Assembly: GCF_021379005.1 (NCBI RefSeq)
Contig: NZ_CP075171.1
Location: forward strand, 2,790,001 to 2,854,000
DNA: 64,000 nucleotides
Direction: 5' to 3'
Source: Leptodesmis sichuanensis A121
GTDB lineage: Bacteria; Cyanobacteriota; Cyanobacteriia; Leptolyngbyales; Leptolyngbyaceae
Under the pieces are notes generated by a model that worked only from the letters and a program-made list of their open reading frames with translations, was not told where the DNA came from and did no database searches. The position numbers and the translations under genes are program-made. This document shows, in pieces, positions 1 to 9,022 of this stretch; positions within the stretch are counted from its first letter, which is position 1; every line of letters begins with the position of its first letter.

Positions 1-119
1 CATTGCACCGCCGACCCCATGATGTCATTGCTCCCTCCAGTCCTACTTCAAACCACTGTTTGAATCATCGCGATCCTGCAGGAATCTGACCTCTTTCAAG
101 AGAGAGAACCTGCGCCCTC

Positions 120-1709
120 CTACACCTGGGACAGGGGCGCGAGGTTGGTACTTTTGAAGCTTTGAATAAAGTCAATTAACGCGCTTAAAGTCGGTAAACA
201 GGCTCTTCGTCTCGGTGCAGGATCAGACGAATCGGTAGAAGTCGTTAACTCAGAGTTTTGCATCCGTTTGCCAAACTCCGGATGGCTATAAAGTGTCAGA
301 GGTTGATTTTTAGACGTGGTTAGCGTGATTTGAATCGGAGCATGAAAGAACTTGATTTTTTCTAAAAAGCTCTGGGATGCTGCCAATTCCGCAATTTCAG
401 TGGTGCTTACACCCACTTGTGCCAGAGTTTGAGTTAACCATCCAGTCGATGATAAGTTTGCAGCCTGTTTCGTTAACTCTGCAGGTTGCAACATTTCTAA
501 TAAGGCCATCAGGTTATGCCGCAGGTACATCGAATCTTGAAAAGGCAGACTGACTAAATAAGCAGCGAGAAACAGATGCTCATCATGGCTCAGTTCAAAG
601 GTGAAGGTCGTGCGACGGCGACCAATGCGAATATTGGGGGGCGGCAAGGCGATCGCGTACCTCTGCGATAACTGGTAGTAGGCCATCGCCAAACCATGAT
701 GAGCCGCTATATCCAGAGGCGCGTCCACTTTCATGCGAATGGTAGGAGGAGCTTCCTGAAAGAAATCTTTGATTTTTTCGGCGGTTAAGCGGCAGATATT
801 ACTTTGATCCCCGTTGGGACTGAGATCAACCCATTCACAGAGCAACCCATCTGTTTTTACCCCAAACCGCAGCACTCCATGCAGTTTTGCTCCTGTTAAG
901 GTGGCTCCACTCAGATCCGCTCCGGCCCAATCAGCATCAATCAAACTGGCACGGGTTAAATCGGCATGAACCAGGATAGTTCCCAACAAATTGGTAGAAC
1001 TCAGATTAACCCCTGTCAGATTGGCCCCACTCAACCGGGCACCACTGAGATCTGCCCAGCTTAAATCGGCTCCGCTTAAATCCGCCCAGCGTAAGTTGGC
1101 TCCGCTTAAATTAGCGCCCCGTAAATTAGCCCGACAAAGATTGGCCTGCCGGAGTTCTGTATTGCTTAAATCAGCTCCACTGAGATCTGCACTACTCAGA
1201 TCCGCTCCATGCAAGTTGGCGTGCGTAAGAATGGCATCGGTGAACACAGCCCGTTTGAGATCGGCCCGATTAAGGTTGGCATGGCTGAGGTTAGCTTCTC
1301 GCAACCGAGCATCCTTAATGTCGGCTCCAGACAAATTGGCCTGACTCAGGTTGGCTTCACTCAGGTCTGCCCTGGCCATTTCTGCCCTGACTAAAGATGC
1401 CTGACGCAAGACAGCCTGACTTAAATCAGCTAGAGTTAGGTTCGTGACATTCAGGTTTGCCTCGTAAAGGTTTGCTTTGCTGAGGTTCGCTCCACTTAAC
1501 TTCGCCACATTGAGTTTGGCCCGACTCAGATCAGCTTCGCTCAGATTACTGCCGCATAAATTAGCCACACTAAGATTGGCTCCACACAAACTCGCTTTAC
1601 TGAGATTGACGCCACTGAGATTCGCTTCACTGAAGTTAATGGCGGGAAAATTTCGTTCCCCCCTGGCGTACTGGTTTAGAACTTCCTCGATTGTCATCTC
1701 AACCTTCAT
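120..1709 (-). CDS. Pentapeptide-repeat protein with C-terminal extension
   Basis: 529 aa. Residues about 20-285 are an almost unbroken run of A(N/D)LSx pentapeptides, which fold as a right-handed quadrilateral beta-helix in this family. Residues about 290-515 are a non-repetitive, probably globular domain that I do not recognise. There is no signal peptide or membrane segment, so a cytosolic protein is likely. The ATG at 1709 gives MKVEMTIEEVL; a second Met four residues on is an alternative start. Pentapeptide proteins are very common in cyanobacteria and few have known roles. The repeats also create long open frames on the opposite strand (991-1785), which are shadows. Function unknown. 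Confidence 0.9.
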   Translation of the reverse strand: MKVEMTIEEVLNQYARGERNFPAINFSEANLSGVNLSKASLCGANLSVANLCGSNLSEADLSRAKLNVAKLSGANLSKANLYEANLNVTNLTLADLSQAVLRQASLVRAEMARADLSEANLSQANLSGADIKDARLREANLSHANLNRADLKRAVFTDAILTHANLHGADLSSADLSGADLSNTELRQANLCRANLRGANLSGANLRWADLSGADLSWADLSGARLSGANLTGVNLSSTNLLGTILVHADLTRASLIDADWAGADLSGATLTGAKLHGVLRFGVKTDGLLCEWVDLSPNGDQSNICRLTAEKIKDFFQEAPPTIRMKVDAPLDIAAHHGLAMAYYQLSQRYAIALPPPNIRIGRRRTTFTFELSHDEHLFLAAYLVSLPFQDSMYLRHNLMALLEMLQPAELTKQAANLSSTGWLTQTLAQVGVSTTEIAELAASQSFLEKIKFFHAPIQITLTTSKNQPLTLYSHPEFGKRMQNSELTTSTDSSDPAPRRRACLPTLSALIDFIQSFKSTNLAPLSQV

Positions 1710-1887
1710 GCAGATTCACCCTTGCCACGATTCAAGGTTCTTCTTTAACCAGGATTCCCCCATGAGGCATCTCAAGCTCTCTTGAAAATATTTCTCGAAG
1801 ATAATTGTTTCTGGTATCCCATCTTCCCAAGTAGCGTAGGATCAGCAGAGGGCATTGCCGTGCCCATCACGTAACAGAATCGGGCAG

Positions 1888-2730
1888 ATGAATATTGGAA
1901 TTGTCGGACTGGGATTAATTGGTGGTTCGCTGGGATTGGACTTGCGGGCGCTGGGGCATCGGGTGCTGGGAGTAAGCCGCCAGGTACAGACCTGTGAACG
2001 GGCGATCGCACGGGGAGCCGTGGATGAAGCCAGCGTAGATTTGCGACTGATGCAGCAAGCCGAGGTCGTTTTTCTCTGTACTCCTCTGGGAGTGATGGAA
2101 GCTACCGTAAAAGCTTTGGTTCCCTATCTGGCGGCCACCACGGTGTTAACGGATGTTGGCTCTGTAAAGGGTTGGGTCATGCGGACGATCGCACCGCACT
2201 GGGGCAACTTTGTGGGTGGCCACCCCATGGCCGGAACTGCAGAAAGCGGTATTGAGGCGGCTCAACATCACTTATTTGTCGATCGTCCCTACGTTCTCAC
2301 TCCCATTGCGGAAACCCCCGCAGCGGCTGTGCAGCAAGTCGAAGCACTGATTCGTCCATTGCAAGTGCGACTGGTGCATTGCCAGCCGGAAGAACACGAT
2401 CGTGCCGTTGCCTGGATTTCTCATTTGCCTGTCATGATCAGTGCTAGTTTGTTGGCGGCTTGTCAAAATGAATCGGATTCTAGGGTTCTGAATCTGGCTA
2501 AAGCGCTGGCCAGTTCTGGTTTTCGAGATACTAGCCGGGTAGGTGGCGGCAATCCGGAGTTGGGTATGATGATGGCCCAATACAATACCGAAGCACTGGT
2601 ACGATCGCTACACACCTACCGTGACACATTGGATCAATTCATTTCACAAATTGAGCATCAGGATTGGGGAGCCTTGCACACAACCCTGACGCAGACTCAA
2701 CAGCTTAGACCTGCTTTTATGCGGGATTGA
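1888..2730 (+). CDS. tyrA: Prephenate/arogenate dehydrogenase
   Basis: 280 aa. The N-terminus is a Rossmann fold with GLGLIGGSLG at about residues 7-16 for NAD(P) binding. The TyrA signatures GGHPMAGTAESG and RVGGGNPELG follow. It makes the tyrosine precursor by oxidative decarboxylation; characterised cyanobacterial TyrA enzymes prefer arogenate and NADP+, so arogenate dehydrogenase is the likelier activity (inference). An upstream in-frame alternative start at 1855 would add 11 residues, but the ATG at 1888 places MNIGIVGLG right at the family start. It is convergent with the next gene, with only 18 bp between stops. No ACT domain is present. Confidence 0.93.
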   Translation: MNIGIVGLGLIGGSLGLDLRALGHRVLGVSRQVQTCERAIARGAVDEASVDLRLMQQAEVVFLCTPLGVMEATVKALVPYLAATTVLTDVGSVKGWVMRTIAPHWGNFVGGHPMAGTAESGIEAAQHHLFVDRPYVLTPIAETPAAAVQQVEALIRPLQVRLVHCQPEEHDRAVAWISHLPVMISASLLAACQNESDSRVLNLAKALASSGFRDTSRVGGGNPELGMMMAQYNTEALVRSLHTYRDTLDQFISQIEHQDWGALHTTLTQTQQLRPAFMRD

Positions 2731-2748
2731 GAAACCAAAAGCAGACGG

Positions 2749-5247
2749 CTAAAAGTTGAGGATTGTGAGGATCCCAAACAGAGCGGCGATCGTGGCCGCT
2801 AAAGTAGACCAGACCGGATGATAGCTGCGACTGACCCGACCTCCGGTAGTTCTTAGAGTTTCCCCATCAATCCAGGGTGTGGCTCCCTGACGGAACCAGC
2901 CTGTGACTGTTGTCTCGCGATTTACCAGATCACAAGGGCGACTGGATTGGGGGAAGAGATCTCCGAATGGCCCCAGACGCGATGTGCAATGAAGTTTGAT
3001 GAGTCCTGTCTGGGTTTGTAGCCACAAGTCCTGATTTAAATAGTTGCTGATACCCGATCGTCCCAGCAGTCTCCCGGAAAGGGAAACAGGCTGGTTGACC
3101 AGGGGTAATTTTCCAGCCTGCAGCAGCAGTTCAGGATAGGACTTGGGAGTGGTTAAACGTCGTTGCATCTCTGGAAAAAATGGATTGAGCCGGATTACCG
3201 TCCCCAGAGAGAAGCCAATCAGCATCAGCCCCCGCAGGACAGTACGATTGCCACTGGCCCAATCGGTATACAGCCACAGAAGCGACTCTTGCCCTAGTTG
3301 TAGGCCAATTCGACCTAGCAAGGATAATGCAAGGGCGATCGCAGCACCAAAGGCAATTCCGAAAAAGGGTGCCCCTTGCAGCAGTAATACCCGCCACTGC
3401 TGACCTGTAAGCGCACCCTTAACCCGGTTCGATTTCGAACTGGTTTCAGGCCAAACGAGTTCTTCCTCCAGTCGCCAATGACGGGCATACAACGTCAGCA
3501 GATACAGACGATCGCCCAAGACAGGATGGGATTGGTTGATTGTCAGCCAGGTTTGATAAGGATTGGTGCGTTCCTGCTCTAACAGAGGTTCTAATGGCGT
3601 GTGGGGATGCAGACTGCCGATGGAAATTGCCTGACGTAGACCCAGAGGAGTGAGAAGTTCCATTCCCTCCAGCAAGTAATTCGTTTTGCCCTGTTGCTGC
3701 ACCTCTTGAGCGGTGCCGATTGCCATTTTCAGCAACGCACGGGTGTAAGCATTGGGATTCCCCGTCAGATCTACCGCCATGCGATCGCTGTAGTAAACCC
3801 GCTGCCGGGAGATCCACAATCCGACCCAGCGCAACAGGCGGAATAGTCCATAACTGAGAGCCGTAATCAGGGTGGCAGAAGCTCTGGAAATAGCGGCTGA
3901 TTTGTGTTCTCCCCAATCTGCTGTCAGGCGATACAGAGTGTAGGGAAGCTGCACCAGAACCGCCAGCATCGACATTACAGGCACATTCCAGTAGGCTAAA
4001 TGCCCGACTTCATTCGCGAAAACAGTGGCAATCTCTTCATCGGATAACTGTTCCAGTAAGCCCTGACTGACGACTGTGCGAGTGAGCCAGGGAACTGGGC
4101 CATAGCTAAAGGCAAGAGGAACCTGAGTTGGCAGCACTCCTAATATCGGAAGGGGCAGTTTGTGCTGGCGACAAAATCGTTGCAGCGATCGCGCCGTTTC
4201 GGGACTATAGCCTCCGACCGCGTCCAGGGATAGGGGCTTTAATCCATACAACCAGATGAGGAAACCATCTAAAATCCAGCGAGAGGCAAGAAAGGCGGTA
4301 CTTAGAAGCACGATCGTCAGCGGTACTGTCCAATGCGGTGGCCCCCACAAGACCCAGCGGAATCCCAGCATGGGGATCACTCGATTGAGTGAATTGCCGT
4401 ACAGACTGACGGTGTGGTACAGCAGTTGCTCAATTACCCAAAAGAGGGCAATGATTGTGAACACTTCAACCCCCACCAGACGCAGCATATTGACTCTACC
4501 CAGAGGCTTCCACGGCTGGGCACGTCCGGCCAGTCGCCAGATGGGTTGGTAGAGAGAAGGACTTTCTTCAACGAAATCAGCGCCAAGGGTAGTGGGGGAT
4601 TCTCCTGAGGGCGACGAGTAGCGGGATTTGGGCGGTTTGGTAAACTGTGGTGCGCGGCTGGATGACGCTGAAGCAGATGGAAACGGCTGTTCTGAACTCG
4701 GAGTTGTGACAAATCCGGTGGCTGTTGATGCTGGCGAGGAGGCGATCGCCGGATTAGCCGCTTCTAAGGGAATAAATCCAGTAACATTCTCAGGTGTCGC
4801 GGCTGCACCAGCAGGTGCTGCCTCTAAGGGAATAAATCCAGTGACATTTTCAGGCGCAGTGGCTGCAACCGTAGAAGTTGCAGAAGAATCTGGCTCAGTT
4901 TGCACTGCATGGTCTGACGGCACGGCTATCTCTGGATGCCGTTTCAGCAGGGTGGCCATTGTCTGCGTTGCCCAGGCTTGTAATTCTGGATCAGGACTTT
5001 GCTGCAGGCGCTGGCAGAGTGCGATCGCTTGTCTAGACTCACCCACTCGCTCATAGGCCAGCACCAATCCCATCTGGGCTTTGGTGAGTAGAGGATGATC
5101 GATCGGATTGTCCAGCATGGGGGACAGTAGAGCGATCGCCCCTGAATAGTTGCCTTGCTTAAACGCAGCCAATCCAGCTTTCAAGTTGCCCAGGGTTTGA
5201 GCATTGGGGGTAGAAGACGAGCCAGGAGAAGCCGTCATAGGATGCAC
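2749..5247 (-). CDS. Membrane M48-like protein with TPR domain, zinc ligands missing
   Basis: 832 aa. Residues about 20-105 look like TPR helices (AFKQGNYSGAIALL, AYERVGESRQAIALCQ). A low-complexity linker holds two copies of PENVTGFIPLEAA at 132-144 and 152-164. Several hydrophobic segments surround an M48/HtpX-like core. In active members the metal site is HExxH plus a Glu about 65-70 residues later. Here the first motif reads N412-E-V-G-H416 (AAT codon at 4012-4014), and the later region reads SRQRVYYSD with Val484 where E is expected. Two of three zinc ligands are therefore absent and the reading frame is intact, which suggests a maintained pseudo-peptidase. The C-terminal 120 residues resemble a soluble beta-rich domain followed by a final TM helix. 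Homologues with the same architecture occur in cyanobacteria; substrate and partners are unknown. Confidence 0.85.
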   Translation of the reverse strand: MHPMTASPGSSSTPNAQTLGNLKAGLAAFKQGNYSGAIALLSPMLDNPIDHPLLTKAQMGLVLAYERVGESRQAIALCQRLQQSPDPELQAWATQTMATLLKRHPEIAVPSDHAVQTEPDSSATSTVAATAPENVTGFIPLEAAPAGAAATPENVTGFIPLEAANPAIASSPASTATGFVTTPSSEQPFPSASASSSRAPQFTKPPKSRYSSPSGESPTTLGADFVEESPSLYQPIWRLAGRAQPWKPLGRVNMLRLVGVEVFTIIALFWVIEQLLYHTVSLYGNSLNRVIPMLGFRWVLWGPPHWTVPLTIVLLSTAFLASRWILDGFLIWLYGLKPLSLDAVGGYSPETARSLQRFCRQHKLPLPILGVLPTQVPLAFSYGPVPWLTRTVVSQGLLEQLSDEEIATVFANEVGHLAYWNVPVMSMLAVLVQLPYTLYRLTADWGEHKSAAISRASATLITALSYGLFRLLRWVGLWISRQRVYYSDRMAVDLTGNPNAYTRALLKMAIGTAQEVQQQGKTNYLLEGMELLTPLGLRQAISIGSLHPHTPLEPLLEQERTNPYQTWLTINQSHPVLGDRLYLLTLYARHWRLEEELVWPETSSKSNRVKGALTGQQWRVLLLQGAPFFGIAFGAAIALALSLLGRIGLQLGQESLLWLYTDWASGNRTVLRGLMLIGFSLGTVIRLNPFFPEMQRRLTTPKSYPELLLQAGKLPLVNQPVSLSGRLLGRSGISNYLNQDLWLQTQTGLIKLHCTSRLGPFGDLFPQSSRPCDLVNRETTVTGWFRQGATPWIDGETLRTTGGRVSRSYHPVWSTLAATIAALFGILTILNF

Positions 5248-5449
5248 TCCTACGCAGAACCCTTTAAAGATACCCTCATCGCGCAGAAAGTTATCTTTTG
5301 TTAGGCGAGTTAGCCCTCAATCCTGCTTTGAGGGTACATCAAAAAACAGCTAGCTGGATGTAGGTTCCACCTTTAAAAGTCTCAAGTTAACGGCATAGTC
5401 CAGAAACTTCCGATAGTTCCAGGGCATGAAATTACTTAACCAGAGAACC

Positions 5450-5483
5450 AGGCGCAGTGCGAAATGAGGAATATAGGGTGGAG
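5450..5483. repeat. 34-bp direct repeat, copy 1
   Basis: Identical to 5522-5555 (begins AGGCGCAGTGCGAAATGAGG, ends GGGTGGAG). The period is 72 bp, a multiple of three, so the copies are in the same frame of the relic coding sequence. Confidence 0.9.
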
Positions 5484-5521
5484 TACCGCACATCTTCCAT
5501 CCACTCAACAGTTACGCCATG

Positions 5522-5555
5522 AGGCGCAGTGCGAAATGAGGAATATAGGGTGGAG
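5522..5555. repeat. 34-bp direct repeat, copy 2
   Basis: Second identical copy, separated from the first by 38 bp of unrelated sequence. Only two copies exist and no cas gene is nearby, so it is not called a CRISPR array. Confidence 0.9.
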
Positions 5556-5819
5556 AACCACCATTTGACCCGCATACAACTCCCCAGAAGATTTCTCCGA
5601 CGATTCCAAACCCTAGCCCCTGATTTCTGAGGGTTTTGCAACAGTTCCAATTATCAATATCGATCCTAGGAAGCATTGCCCTACAATGCACGACCCTTGC
5701 CAAAAAAATTAAAGGAATTAAGGATTTCCCAGATTGACCAATACAATGCCTTTTGCCATTTTGTATTTAGCCAGGTTGGCCTGGTTGACTGACAAATCTC
5801 CTGAACACCCGCTGCATCA

Positions 5820-5930
5820 CCAGGAAATCAATTTCCTGGCTCATCGCCAAAGTCATCTAAAGATGACTGGACAAGAGTTTTAGTCCATTTGAATGGACTT
5901 GCGCTGTTAGCCCAAAATTTATTTTAGGGC
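5820..5930. repeat. Chain of four short hairpins (intergenic repeat element)
   Basis: Four palindromes follow one another. CCAGGAAAT/ATTTCCTGG at 5820-5839 is perfect (9 bp). AGTCATCT/AGATGACT at 5851-5868 is perfect (8 bp). AGTCCATT/AATGGACT at 5882-5899 is perfect (8 bp). GCCCAAAAT/ATTTTAGGGC at 5910-5930 has one bulge. Each has a 2-nt loop. A further CCAGG TTGG CCTGG hairpin lies at 5771-5784. From memory, similar hairpin chains recur between genes in cyanobacterial genomes; this could not be searched here. Confidence 0.75.
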
Positions 5931-6066
5931 GGGTTGACAACAGAGACATGAGCCTTTCGGAACTTTTGTCAGTCAATCAGGATTGTTCTCAGCAGAGGCT
6001 CGGAGTAGAGGCACTATGCTGAACTTTGATAAAATTTACTGATACAGATAAACTGTGCCTGATTCT

Positions 6067-6279
6067 ATGGAAGATACCCTCACAATTACGTTGACTCCAG
6101 AACTCAAGGCAATCCTTGACAATCTTACCGATGCTGAAGGGATTCCCCCAGAAAAAGTAGTTCAGGCAGCCCTTCAAGACTATTTGTTCATCCGTCAATT
6201 TCGAGCGTTACGCTCTCAATTGCTAAAAAAGGCAAAAACTCCTTACACGGATGACGATATCTTTGAAGTAGTGTCATGA
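6067..6279 (+). CDS. Ribbon-helix-helix-type antitoxin
   Basis: 70 aa from ATG 6067; a GTG at 6055 would add four residues. The N-terminus EDTLTITLTPELKAILDNL is typical of a CopG/RHH DNA-binding strand and first helix, and the charged C-terminus would wrap the toxin. The stop overlaps the start of the PIN gene (ATGA at 6276-6279), the usual antitoxin-toxin arrangement. It probably autoregulates the pair. It remains intact although the toxin frame is broken. Confidence 0.75.
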   Translation: MEDTLTITLTPELKAILDNLTDAEGIPPEKVVQAALQDYLFIRQFRALRSQLLKKAKTPYTDDDIFEVVS

Positions 6280-6691
6280 ACTTAATGCTGGATACGAACG
6301 TTCTGATTGCTGCCTTTATTGCCCAAGGATTTTGTCATACCCTCGTTGAACACTGCTTGTGTGTGCATTCTGTCATCACCTCAGAATTTATTTTCGCCGA
6401 ATTAAGAGAAAATTAACAGAAAAATTTAAATATTCTGATGCAGATGCTACAGCGGTTGAATCACTTTTACGAACCAGGATGAGGGTGGTTGTTCCAATTC
6501 CACTGGAAAGCAATGTTTGCCGAGATTCTGACGATGATATGGTTCTGGCAACAGCATTAACGGGAAAGGCTGTTTGTATCATTACTGGTGATAAGGATCT
6601 GCTGGGTTTGAAAAAGTTCGGTGAAATTGATATTCTCTCCCCCTCAGAGTTTGAGGCTTATGAAGTGAACTTTGTCCCTGACGCAGAATAA
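6276..6691 (+). pseudogene. PIN-domain toxin, frameshifted
   Basis: From ATG 6276 the protein starts MNLMLDTNVLIAAFIAQGF, a PIN-domain N-terminus with the first catalytic Asp, and stops at TAA 6414-6416 after ELREN. The rest of the domain continues in another frame from about 6404 to 6691: RKLTEKFKY, then CRDSDDDMVLATAL and TGDKDLL, which carry the remaining acidic residues. The frames join at an A-run (6409-6412) if one A is added, giving ELREKLTEKFKY as in the family (putative TA system toxin, COG1569-type). It is a single-base deletion, a sequencing undercall, or less likely a recoding site. Without correction no functional RNase would be made. Confidence 0.8.
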
Positions 6692-6740
6692 AACTGTTCC
6701 TTGTTCAGACACAGTATTAGCATTCATGCATTGATCGTCC

Positions 6741-8369
6741 TTATAAAGATGCAGGTTGACTTCCTGAAACTACCGGGGCGATCGCGCTGAGTTGCAACTC
6801 TGGATGATCGGCCTGTACCTGATTCAGGTTCCACTCATTGCGGAACAGCAACACCGGACGATTCCAGCTATCTTTGACTGTAACGGTGTTGAACAGTCGT
6901 CCCACTTTTTCCAGGGCAGGCCAACCCGCAACCACCCACCGGGCTACGGAATAGGGCAGGGGTTCCAGTAAGGTTTCCGCGCCGTATTCATTTTGCAGCC
7001 GGAATTGCACCACCTCAAATTGCAATTGTCCGACAGCGGCCAGAATCGGATCTCGTTTGGACTCATCAGCAGAGTACATGATTTGTACCGCGCCTTCTTC
7101 CCGTAACTCCGATACGCCTTTCTGGAATTGTTTGAATTTCGAGGGGTTGGGGTTTTTCAGGTAGGCAAATAATTCCGGTGAAAAGGACGGAATGCCTTCA
7201 TACTCTAATTTGGAACCGACATAAATCGTGTCCCCGATCGCAAAGACTCCCGGATTATTCAGCCCGATGACATCACCGGGATAGGCTTCTTCAATCACTT
7301 CCCGATCCTGAGCAAACAGCTTTTGGGGACGGGAGAGCCGCACGGTTTTTCCTGTCCGGGCATGACTTACTGCCATATCTTTCTCAAACTTGCCGGAACA
7401 AACCCGCACAAAAGCAATGCGATCGCGGTGCTTGGGATCCATATTGGCCTGCAACTTAAAGACAAAGCCAGTGAACTCCGGATAGGTCGGATCAATCTCG
7501 CCTTTGGTGCTGGCATGGGGAGTGGGTTTGAGAGCGTAATCCAGAAAGGCGTTCAGGAACGGTTCCACACCAAAGTTAGTCATAGCGCTGCCAAAGAAGA
7601 CGGGGGTCATCTGGCCGCGATGCACTTTTTCCAGATCCAGTTCGGCCCCCAGTTCTTCCAGCAATTCCAGATCATCTTTGAACTGATAGTAGAGGTCTTG
7701 CTCCAGCAGTTCCTCTACGCCCGGATCTCCCAGATCGATCACTGTATCGCGGGCTTCTCGTTGACCGTGGGCACTGCGTTCAAACAGGTGAATCTGACGA
7801 CTGCGCCGCTCGAATACGCCTTTGAAGCGATCGCCCATGCCGATCGGCCAATTGGCGGCATAGGTCTGTAACCCCAATTCCTGCTCAATTTCATCCAGTA
7901 GTTCCAGGGGTTCCCGTCCGGGGCGATCTAACTTATTGACAAAGGTGAAAATCGGCAATCCCCGCATCCGGCAAACTTCAAATAATTTGCGGGTTTGTGG
8001 CTCCAGACCTTTGGCCGCATCAATCAACATCACCGCATTGTCTGCCGCCGCCAGGGTTCGGTAGGTGTCTTCACTAAAGTCCTGGTGTCCGGGTGTATCC
8101 AGTAAATTAATTTGGAAGCCTTTGTAGTCGAATTGCAGGACGGTGGAGGTGATGGAAATTCCCCGTTGCTGTTCCATCTCCATCCAGTCTGAGGTGGCAT
8201 GGCGTTGTGCCCGTCGAGCTTTGACGGCTCCGGCCTGATGAATTGCGCCCCCGTACAGCAACAACTTCTCAGTCAGCGTTGTTTTCCCTGCGTCTGGGTG
8301 GGAAATGATGGCAAAGTTACGGCGGCGATCGACTTCAGCTTGCAGTTCAGCCTGGAGTTCAGTGGGCAT
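6741..8369 (-). CDS. prfC: Peptide chain release factor 3
   Basis: 542 aa, full length for RF3. It is a translational GTPase that recycles RF1/RF2 from the ribosome after peptide release. The G domain is clear: P-loop [14 protein letters not shown] near residue 22, switch/G3 DTPGHQDF, and G4 NKLDR. The beta-barrel and C-terminal domains follow. The start [20 protein letters not shown] fits the family. It stands alone on the minus strand. Confidence 0.96.
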   Translation of the reverse strand: MPTELQAELQAEVDRRRNFAIISHPDAGKTTLTEKLLLYGGAIHQAGAVKARRAQRHATSDWMEMEQQRGISITSTVLQFDYKGFQINLLDTPGHQDFSEDTYRTLAAADNAVMLIDAAKGLEPQTRKLFEVCRMRGLPIFTFVNKLDRPGREPLELLDEIEQELGLQTYAANWPIGMGDRFKGVFERRSRQIHLFERSAHGQREARDTVIDLGDPGVEELLEQDLYYQFKDDLELLEELGAELDLEKVHRGQMTPVFFGSAMTNFGVEPFLNAFLDYALKPTPHASTKGEIDPTYPEFTGFVFKLQANMDPKHRDRIAFVRVCSGKFEKDMAVSHARTGKTVRLSRPQKLFAQDREVIEEAYPGDVIGLNNPGVFAIGDTIYVGSKLEYEGIPSFSPELFAYLKNPNPSKFKQFQKGVSELREEGAVQIMYSADESKRDPILAAVGQLQFEVVQFRLQNEYGAETLLEPLPYSVARWVVAGWPALEKVGRLFNTVTVKDSWNRPVLLFRNEWNLNQVQADHPELQLSAIAPVVSGSQPASL

Positions 8370-8463
8370 GCGTTCACACCAATAGGAGGGTCTTAAAGTT
8401 TAGCAATACTTTAAAGATAACAACAACGCCCGGAAACCTATCGCTAGAATGGGTATCTAAATC

Positions 8464-8533
8464 AAGTCCAGCTAGAGAACGGTCGTTTTTCGATCCGAGA
8501 AACTCCGGTTCTGGGCTTGGGCAAGGTTGAATT
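8464..8533 (+). repeat. Dispersed palindromic repeat, copy A
   Basis: About 70 bp starting AAGTCCAGCTAGAGAAC, with a central hairpin-like part around TCGTTTTTCGA, then GAGAAACTCCGGTTCTGG and GGCAAGGTTGAATT. It sits immediately upstream of the DUF4870 gene. Related copies are at 20985, 23451 and 49660. Confidence 0.85.
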
Positions 8534-8563
8534 CTGGCACTTGCAAGCAGGTCAGGAGAGTGT

Positions 8564-8899
8564 ATGGACGATTTAGCACAACGCAAGTTATTATCTGCGC
8601 TCTGTCATGGGGCAATCTTTTTTAGCTCACTGATCGTCTCCATCGGGATTCCGATCGTCATCCTCCTGATTACCAATGATCCGATCGTCAGAGAAAATGC
8701 CAAGGAATCGATTAACTTCCACATCAACCTGTACCTCTATGCGATCATTTTTGGGATATTGACGCTGGTGGTGATTGGGATTCCACTGCTGATTATTCTG
8801 GCCATTGTGAGTGTGTTAATGCCGATCGTCGCGATCGTCCATTGCGCCACCAATACTGACAAACCCTATCGCTATCCGTTCATCTTCCGAATTGTTTAG
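8564..8899 (+). CDS. DUF4870-family small membrane protein
   Basis: 111 aa with three hydrophobic helices: about residues 14-38 (IFFSSLIVSIGIPIVILLI), 55-80 and 85-100. The motif RENAKESINFHINLYLY between helices one and two is typical of DUF4870 proteins. It is an inner-membrane protein of unknown function. A dispersed repeat (8464-8533) forms most of its upstream region. Confidence 0.8.
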   Translation: MDDLAQRKLLSALCHGAIFFSSLIVSIGIPIVILLITNDPIVRENAKESINFHINLYLYAIIFGILTLVVIGIPLLIILAIVSVLMPIVAIVHCATNTDKPYRYPFIFRIV

Positions 8900-9022
8900 G
8901 GTTTAACACCCAGAAGTTGAAGTTCTTGTGCTTAGAAGTCGGAGTTTTGCAATGAATTTATACTCTTGGCTCTGAGCCGCTACGATGAGACTCCGACTTC
9001 TGCACCCAGCAGCTATTCATTC

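Larger units (their letters stand above)
5350..5703 (-). pseudogene. Relic of an unidentified coding sequence
   Basis: One frame on the minus strand reads as protein-like sequence ending in FMPWNYRKFLDYAVNLRLLK and then EPTSS and a TAG at 5350-5352. Going upstream in the same frame there is a TAA (about 5514-5516) and then another open stretch beginning at 5703. Both sides carry the same phrase PPYIPHFALRL, encoded by the 34-bp direct repeats. It looks like the C-terminus of a lost gene with an internal partial duplication. I cannot assign a family, and it may be chance. Confidence 0.35.
5248..6066. other. Gene-poor region with relic coding sequence and repeats
   Basis: No intact gene is visible in these 819 bp. 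The left half contains a decayed reading frame with two 34-bp direct repeats. The right half contains a row of short perfect hairpins just upstream of the toxin-antitoxin pair. Both are listed separately. Confidence 0.6.

Noticed and set aside
991-1785. Plus-strand open frames of 60-117 codons rich in Arg, Leu and Ala
   Set aside because: They are the complement of the pentapeptide repeats, whose periodic composition keeps several antisense frames open.
5450-5555. Two-repeat CRISPR-like unit (34-bp repeats, 38-bp spacer)
   Set aside because: Only two repeats, no cas genes in the window, not palindromic, and the repeats are in frame within a protein-like relic.
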